A stretch of DNA of 10,263 nt from Streptomyces sp. NRRL F-2664. GTDB taxonomy: Bacteria > Actinomycetota > Actinomycetes > Streptomycetales > Streptomycetaceae. The stretch is from NCBI RefSeq assembly GCF_000719345.1, contig NZ_JOFX01000074.1, forward strand, positions 1 to 10,263. The letters run 5' to 3'. Of this stretch, positions 6,410 to 10,263 are shown piece after piece (within the stretch, counting starts at the first letter, position 1; each line of letters begins with the position of its first letter). The notes beneath the pieces are model-generated. The model was given only the letters and a program-made list of their open reading frames with translations. It searched no databases and was not told the origin of the DNA. The translations under genes were made by a program, and so were the position numbers.

Positions 6410-6875
6410 GTCGCGCCACTTCTCCTCACTTAGGATGTCCTGCAGCAGCAGAGTGTTGACGTGCGCCAACGCCGACTGGTGCAGGTGCAGGGCGAGCATG
6501 GAGACCTCCTGGGACTCTTTGTCGGAGTCAGTCGTAGAACAGGTCGTGGTTGGCGGAGTTCCAGTTCTCCACGACCTGGAGTCCGTCGTTGATCTCACGC
6601 CGCAGGTCCGCGGCAGCGAGGTAGTCGCAGATGAACGCCGTACGCACCGCCCGCCCGAGTTCCTCGATCGCGCGGTATATGGGGTGCTTGGGCCCGCCGC
6701 GGGTGAAGCGGCGCAGGACCTGCTCGGCCTCCGCGGTGCCCAGGCGCAGGGCGGTGGTGTACTTCACGATCTGGTCGTACTGCTGGCGGATCAGGTCCCA
6801 GTCGATCGTCTTTGTCGACAGCACCGGCGCCAGGTTCGGCCACTTCTCGTCCTCCCCGGCCGCCGACCGGTACAG
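6410..6875 (-). pseudogene. Tn3-family transposase, block C (catalytic Glu), inverted
   Basis: On the minus strand this begins [20 protein letters not shown], continues [39 protein letters not shown] and [15 protein letters not shown], where it meets a stop. Similarity resumes in another frame with DKESQEVSMLALHLHQSALA, HVNTLLLQDILSEEKWRD, ending at 6410. The Glu in VVENWN is the third catalytic acid of the family. In an intact transposase this block would be followed directly by block D, which is present but on the plus strand at the other end, so the block has been flipped. Confidence 0.85.
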
Positions 6876-7073
6876 CTCAGCGATGCCGACCGGCGGGCCC
6901 AGTCCCCGCTGTTCTGGACTCATGTAAATCCCTACGGCCGGGTCGAGCTGGACATGAACTCTCACCTCGCCCTTGCGCCTGTAGCGGCAGCCAAGACGCT
7001 GGGCCCACGAACGCCGCCTGAGGCGGAAAACGTCCTATCGGCGGCGGGTCGAGCAGCCGGGGCAGCATCCTGA
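6876..7073 (+). pseudogene. Tn3-family transposase, C-terminal block D
   Basis: The plus strand reads [20 protein letters not shown] then [15 protein letters not shown], the near-terminal signature of Tn3-family TnpA, and runs on to a TGA at 7071-7073. It begins exactly where block C ends on the other strand. No complete terminal inverted repeat is recognisable after it. Confidence 0.8.
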
Positions 7074-7083
7074 GGACGCGCAC

Positions 7084-7110
7084 CCTCGGCGTCGGGCGAG
7101 AACGCCGGAG
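7084..7110 (-). terminator. Possible terminator of the beta-lactamase gene
   Basis: CGGCGT at 7087-7092 pairs with ACGCCG at 7102-7107 around a 9-base loop, with partial extension outward (CT/AG). It lies about 55 bp past the beta-lactamase stop on that gene's strand. There is no U-run, which is common in actinomycetes. Confidence 0.3.
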
Positions 7111-7115
7111 TCGTT

Positions 7116-7125
7116 GGGGGGGGGG
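7116..7125 (+). other. Run of ten G
   Basis: Ten consecutive G lie between the transposase remnant and the beta-lactamase stop. It is prone to slippage or read error and might mark a junction; no function is supported. Confidence 0.5.
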
Positions 7126-7161
7126 TGCCGTGTACTTTCCGCGTGCTGTTCAGTTGTTCTG

Positions 7162-8085
7162 CTACGACAGTGTCTTGGTGACCATGGATGCCGCTTCGGC
7201 AACCAACTTGTTGTCGTAGTCGGCGTCCTTCGTGCCGCGGTTGGACATGATCGCCATGACGATGGGGGCGGCGCCCGGGGGCCACACGACAGCGATGTCG
7301 TTTCGGACAGCGTAGACACCACCTCCGCCGGTCTTGTCACCGACCGTCCACCCCTTGGGTACTCCGGCCCTGATGAGTTCGTCTCCGGTGGTGTTGGTCC
7401 GCAGCCACTGCGTGAGCTGTTCGCGTTCGTCCTTGCCCAGAGCGTCCCCGAGAACGAACGCCCGCAGGTCTGCCGCCCACGCGCGGGGCGTGGTGGTGTC
7501 CTGGGTGGCACCGGGCGACCACTGGTTCAGTTCTGGCTCGCGGCGTTCCACTTTGGTAGTGGTGTCACCTGTCTCGGCGAGAGCGGCGGCCAGGCCCTGC
7601 GGCCCGCCCAGTGCGTCGAACAGGAGGTTGGCCGCGGCGTTGTCGCTGTAGCGGACGGCAGCGTCACAGAGATCACGCAGGGTCATTCCGGTCTCGACAT
7701 GCTTCTCGGTGACCGGAGAGTGGTCGATCAGATCGCTCCGGGAGTACTTGATCACCTTGTCCATGCCGCTCAATGAGTACTTGCGTAGAACGGCAGCGGC
7801 GGCGAACGCCTTGAAAGTAGAGGCGTACGCGAATCGCTCATCAGCGTTGAAGGCGACCTCCCGCCCATCGCCCGTATTGACCGCATAGACCCCAAGACGC
7901 GCACCGTACTTGCGCTCCAGCTCATAGAACTCGCCGACGGACGTCGCAGCCGGATCCGCCTGCGCTGTTGCGGCAGCCGGGACTGATGTCGCCTGGGTGC
8001 TGTCATTGCCGCATGCGGCAAGCGGAAAGGCGACGAGTACAGCGAGCCCTCCGACAACGACACACCGGGCACGGGTGGACTGCAT
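7162..8085 (-). CDS. Class A beta-lactamase, lipoprotein
   Basis: This 307-residue serine beta-lactamase hydrolyses penicillins and related drugs outside the membrane. The start at 8085 has GGAGG at 8093-8097, seven bases upstream, and gives a proper signal peptide: a basic N-terminus, a hydrophobic stretch ([12 protein letters not shown]) and the lipobox LAAC with C25, so the protein is probably lipid-anchored. Class A motifs are complete: S89-TFK (catalytic Ser, Lys92), S147-DN, EPELN at 183-187 holding the general-base Glu and Asn, and K251-TG. The length is normal for the family plus a short Ala/Thr-rich linker after the lipobox. It diverges from the LysR-type gene. It corresponds in arrangement to blaL of Streptomyces cacaoi; identity to it cannot be shown here. 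All key residues are present, so it should be active. Confidence 0.95.
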   Translation of the reverse strand: MQSTRARCVVVGGLAVLVAFPLAACGNDSTQATSVPAAATAQADPAATSVGEFYELERKYGARLGVYAVNTGDGREVAFNADERFAYASTFKAFAAAAVLRKYSLSGMDKVIKYSRSDLIDHSPVTEKHVETGMTLRDLCDAAVRYSDNAAANLLFDALGGPQGLAAALAETGDTTTKVERREPELNQWSPGATQDTTTPRAWAADLRAFVLGDALGKDEREQLTQWLRTNTTGDELIRAGVPKGWTVGDKTGGGGVYAVRNDIAVVWPPGAAPIVMAIMSNRGTKDADYDNKLVAEAASMVTKTLS

Positions 8086-8223
8086 AGTAGGACCTCCAGA
8101 TAAGCCGTCAAAGGGTGCTGAGAGGAGACACCGCTCGGCTACCGGCTCATGCTCTTCTCCGCGTTCCATACGGTCCAATACGCATACAGCCAGTTCCATG
8201 CTGTTTCCATATAGAATGGCCGG
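8086..8223. promoter_or_regulatory. Divergent regulatory region of the beta-lactamase locus
   Basis: The 138 bp between the two divergent starts must carry both promoters. TTCCAT occurs three times (8164-8169, 8194-8199, 8205-8210). ACAGC-N9-GCTGT (8186-8204) is a hyphenated dyad, and CCAT-N5-ATGG (8207-8219) is another, ending 4 bp before the LysR start. LysR regulators usually bind short dyads in such regions. A TTGACG with TACTAT 16 nt later exists on the minus strand, but it overlaps the beta-lactamase ribosome binding site, so I do not trust it as a promoter. Confidence 0.6.
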
Positions 8224-9129
8224 ATGGACCTGGTGGGAGCATGTCGGGCGTTTGTCAGCGTGATGGAGCGTGGCAGCTTCACCACAGGAGCGGCCGCAGC
8301 ACGCATGTCACAGCCCGTGGCGAGCCGTCGCATCGCCGCACTGGAGGAGCTTTTCGGCGAACGTCTGTTTGAGCGGACATCGCGCCGCGCTACCCTCAGC
8401 TCCTTCGGCAGGGACATGCTCCCGGCGGCGAGGCGGCTCGTGCAGGCAGCCGACGCACTACTGAATGAGGCAGAGACGGCCAAGCGCAAGCCATGGCGGC
8501 TCGCCGTCCCGGGCAACTGCTCCACGGGCTCTCTCGCCCGCCTGATCGCCGATGCTCGGGACCAGGCAGTGATCCTTGATCTTCATACCGGTACGCCGAC
8601 GCAACGCATGGAGCTTTTCCGCTCGCAGCAGGTACGCGCGGCCCTGATCACGGCGCCCGCGGACGAAGCCACGTGGTCCGTTCCTCTTGGCCTCGCGGGC
8701 ACCGCGGCAGCCGGGGCCAGGCGCGTCTATCTGGCGACTCTCCGGGCCGGGCGGGCCTGCCCGGATCCGGTCCGCAAGGTCTGGATCCAGCCCGAGGATG
8801 ACGTGCCGCACATCCGTGATCCGCTCACACGGCTGCGCGACGCACTGGGCCTGATGCCGGTGCAGCTCGCCATCGCCGCCGACTTGACCAATGCCATAGC
8901 CGAAGTGCTCCGCACGTCCGACCTGCTGCTGTGCTCCGCCGCGCAGGCCGACGAGCTCGGCCTCGACTGGAGGCCCATCGGTGAGATCACACTCAGCCGT
9001 GGATACAGCCTCGCAGCCGCCCCGGACGTCAATTCGCAACATGTCCAAGAACGCCTGGGCAGCGCGATCAGCCGCTGCTTTGGCCCTGCTACCCCGACCA
9101 CCACCCCTCATGCAGTGGCGGCAGTATGA
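8224..9129 (+). CDS. LysR-type transcriptional regulator of the beta-lactamase locus (BlaA-like)
   Basis: The 301-residue product has a LysR winged helix-turn-helix at residues 1-60: [40 protein letters not shown] and [14 protein letters not shown] linker helix and an effector-binding region follow (about 90-285). It is divergent from the beta-lactamase and overlaps the next gene by 4 nt (ATGA). This arrangement is that of blaA in S. cacaoi, a LysR-type activator needed for beta-lactamase induction, so the same job is inferred here. No clear ribosome binding site precedes ATG 8224, and the last dyad of the intergenic region lies against it, so initiation may be weak or autoregulated. The effector-binding half is diverged from common LysR proteins. 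Confidence 0.85.
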   Translation: MDLVGACRAFVSVMERGSFTTGAAAARMSQPVASRRIAALEELFGERLFERTSRRATLSSFGRDMLPAARRLVQAADALLNEAETAKRKPWRLAVPGNCSTGSLARLIADARDQAVILDLHTGTPTQRMELFRSQQVRAALITAPADEATWSVPLGLAGTAAAGARRVYLATLRAGRACPDPVRKVWIQPEDDVPHIRDPLTRLRDALGLMPVQLAIAADLTNAIAEVLRTSDLLLCSAAQADELGLDWRPIGEITLSRGYSLAAAPDVNSQHVQERLGSAISRCFGPATPTTTPHAVAAV

Positions 9130-10028
9130 GTACCGAAGCGCTGCTGCACGACACCCGCCGACTGCTTCTCGACGGCGGATTGCACGGCTGCCTGCTGGTC
9201 CGTAACCTCCACACCGGAGCCGAGCTGGGCATCGAGCCCGACGCCCAGCTGCCCTCCGCCTCCCTGGTCAAGATTCCGCTCGCCCTGGCAACAGCGGAGC
9301 GCATCCAGCGCGGAGACCTCGATGGAGCAACAGCGATCGACGTCCAGCCCGGACGCATCACGACGCCGGGCCCCACCGGACTGACCCGGTTCCGCCACCC
9401 TGCCCGGATCGCCATAGACGACCTGCTCTACCTCAGCACCAGTGTGAGCGACGGGACCGCCGCCGACGCACTCTTCGACCTCACCCCCCCTGCCCAGGTG
9501 GCCCAGATCCTGCATGGACTGGGCCTGGACGGAATCACCATCCGGCACGGCATGCGCGAACTCACCCAGACCCCGGTAGAACGCTTCACTCCCGACCAGG
9601 CGCACCTCGCCCACGCCCTCGCCATCAAAGCCGGCACCAGCGGCCGCGGCCACCAAGTGCACCAGCTCGACACCACCCGCGCCAACACCGGCAGCGCACG
9701 CGCCTGGACCGCCCTGCTCCAAGCCTTGTGGACGCCATCGGCAATCCATCCCGAGGCCGCTGCACGGGTACGGGACCTCATGGCCCACAACCTGCTCCGC
9801 CACAGGCTTGCGCCAGACTTCAGCTCAGACGCCAGCGGCTGGTCCTCCAAGACCGGTACCCTCCTCAACCTCCGCCATGAGATTGGAGTCGTCGAGCACT
9901 CCGACGGGCATGCCTTCGCCATCGCCGTGCTCACGGAATCGCTTGTTCCGGCCAGCACCCAGCCAGGCGCCGACATTCTCATGGCACAAGCCGCCCGCAG
10001 ACTGCACGACCACCTCCGGCAACTCTGA
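9126..10028 (+). CDS. Cytoplasmic serine-beta-lactamase-like regulator (BlaB-like)
   Basis: The 300-residue protein has the fold signatures of penicillin-interacting enzymes without a signal peptide. They are SLVK at 46-49 (SxxK), SVSDG at 106-110 where class A enzymes have SDN, and SSKTG with K242-T243-G244. A clear ExxLN loop is not visible. It is translationally coupled to the LysR gene (ATGA). In S. cacaoi, blaB has this position and type: it is required with blaA for beta-lactamase induction and is not a beta-lactamase itself. By analogy this protein would sense or relay a beta-lactam or wall-fragment signal from the cytoplasmic side; the ligand is unknown. The lack of an export signal and of Asn in SDN, and the missing Glu loop, argue against hydrolysis of drug outside the cell. 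A plain cytoplasmic beta-lactamase-fold protein is the alternative. Confidence 0.82.
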   Translation: MSTEALLHDTRRLLLDGGLHGCLLVRNLHTGAELGIEPDAQLPSASLVKIPLALATAERIQRGDLDGATAIDVQPGRITTPGPTGLTRFRHPARIAIDDLLYLSTSVSDGTAADALFDLTPPAQVAQILHGLGLDGITIRHGMRELTQTPVERFTPDQAHLAHALAIKAGTSGRGHQVHQLDTTRANTGSARAWTALLQALWTPSAIHPEAAARVRDLMAHNLLRHRLAPDFSSDASGWSSKTGTLLNLRHEIGVVEHSDGHAFAIAVLTESLVPASTQPGADILMAQAARRLHDHLRQL

Positions 10029-10127
10029 CCCGAGCATCACCTCGAAGCCGACTCTCACAAACGGTCCATTGCGCGAGCAAGATCAATCGATAGCTGCCGG
10101 ACCCCCGCCGCACCCGGATTCATTCTC

Positions 10128-10139
10128 AGAACCCGTTCT
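10128..10139. repeat. Short palindrome AGAAC-CC-GTTCT
   Basis: A perfect 5-bp dyad with a 2-base centre lies about 100 bp past the blaB-like gene. Flanking TTCTCA is repeated directly on both sides. It may be part of a terminator or an element end. Confidence 0.3.
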
Positions 10140-10149
10140 CACTCAAAAG

Positions 10150-10186
10150 CGGGATGGACCCCCTTCTGAGAGGGCGTTTCATCCCG
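10150..10186. terminator. Nested hairpin after the beta-lactamase regulators
   Basis: CGGGATG (10150-10156) pairs with CATCCCG (10180-10186), and within it CCCT (10161-10164) pairs with AGGG (10171-10174). TTTCATCCC then repeats directly (10177-10185 and 10190-10198). The hairpin could end transcription from either side; the repeats could equally belong to the end of a mobile element. Confidence 0.3.
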
Positions 10187-10191
10187 TTGTT

Positions 10192-10263
10192 TCATCCCAG
10201 ATTGCCGTGTTGAGGGTGGTTCACGCACCGCGCCAGGTCGGGGTGGATTCCGTTGTCAGGCGG
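10192..10263 (-). CDS. Possible 3' end of a minus-strand gene (partial)
   Basis: From the right edge the minus strand stays open for 23 codons, ending in TGA at 10192-10194, with PPDNGIHPDLARCVNHPQHG as the main stretch. It is too short to identify. It is listed because the hairpin next to it could be a terminator serving it. It may well be chance. Confidence 0.15.
   Translation of the reverse strand, partial: PPDNGIHPDLARCVNHPQHGNLG

Noticed and set aside
5964..7073. A 369-residue plus-strand open frame
   Set aside because: Only its last part (from about 6876) resembles a protein, Tn3 block D; the rest is the antisense or another frame of blocks B and C.
7114..7776. 220-residue plus-strand open frame over the beta-lactamase
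   Set aside because: It is antisense to a beta-lactamase with every catalytic motif present; no family resemblance.
7116..10165. Terminal inverted repeats of a transposon carrying the beta-lactamase locus (GGGGGT at 7120 and ACCCCC at 10158-10163)
   Set aside because: Beyond the first six bases I match only about half of the next positions, too weak to call.

Overview
The window is high-GC actinomycete DNA, most likely from Streptomyces. Supporting signs are strong G/C third-position bias in every convincing gene, GTG/ATG starts with GGAGG-type ribosome binding sites, 4-nt stop/start overlaps, and a beta-lactamase locus organised like the Streptomyces cacaoi blaL/blaA/blaB system. It looks like an accessory region, either a plasmid or an integrated element, because it carries a replication module, transposon debris and a resistance cassette. 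No integrase, transfer gene, tRNA, rRNA or CRISPR array is visible, so the type of replicon stays open.

Positions 1-3770 form a replication module. About a dozen copies of an 11-bp iteron (consensus TTCAGTCGCTG, both orientations) lie upstream of, inside the start of, and downstream of a three-gene operon: a Prim-Pol-type primase/polymerase (653-1756), an SF3/D5-like primase-helicase (1753-3267) and an unrecognised small protein (3264-3638). All three overlap by 4 nt. At 334-429 two iteron pairs face each other as a perfect 22-bp inverted repeat around a loop with a smaller TATATG/CATATA inverted repeat and a 19-nt alternating purine-pyrimidine tract. This is the best origin candidate. Another iteron pair sits directly against the primase ribosome binding site, which suggests autoregulation.

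Positions 3771-4700 hold little intact coding sequence: a pair of palindromes (3926-3950), a decayed minus-strand gene (about 3954-4290), and a 5'-truncated pRiA4b ORF-3-like gene (4345-4665). An intact single-stranded DNA-binding protein follows (4744-5226) and probably serves the same replicon.

Positions 5279-7073 are a transposon graveyard. A Tn3-family transposase gene is present as four blocks whose strand alternates (-,+,-,+). Read in protein order they reconstruct one gene from which the second catalytic Asp region is missing. Remnants of an IS3-family orfA/orfB pair lie between the first and second blocks.

Positions 7162-10028 are a beta-lactamase locus: a lipoprotein class A beta-lactamase on the minus strand, diverging from a LysR-type regulator overlapped by a cytoplasmic serine-beta-lactamase-like protein. 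By analogy with S. cacaoi, the last two control the first in response to beta-lactams. The shared 138-bp intergenic region carries three TTCCAT repeats and short dyads that may be the operator. The last 235 bases contain hairpins and possibly the 3' end of a minus-strand gene, but nothing firmly identifiable.
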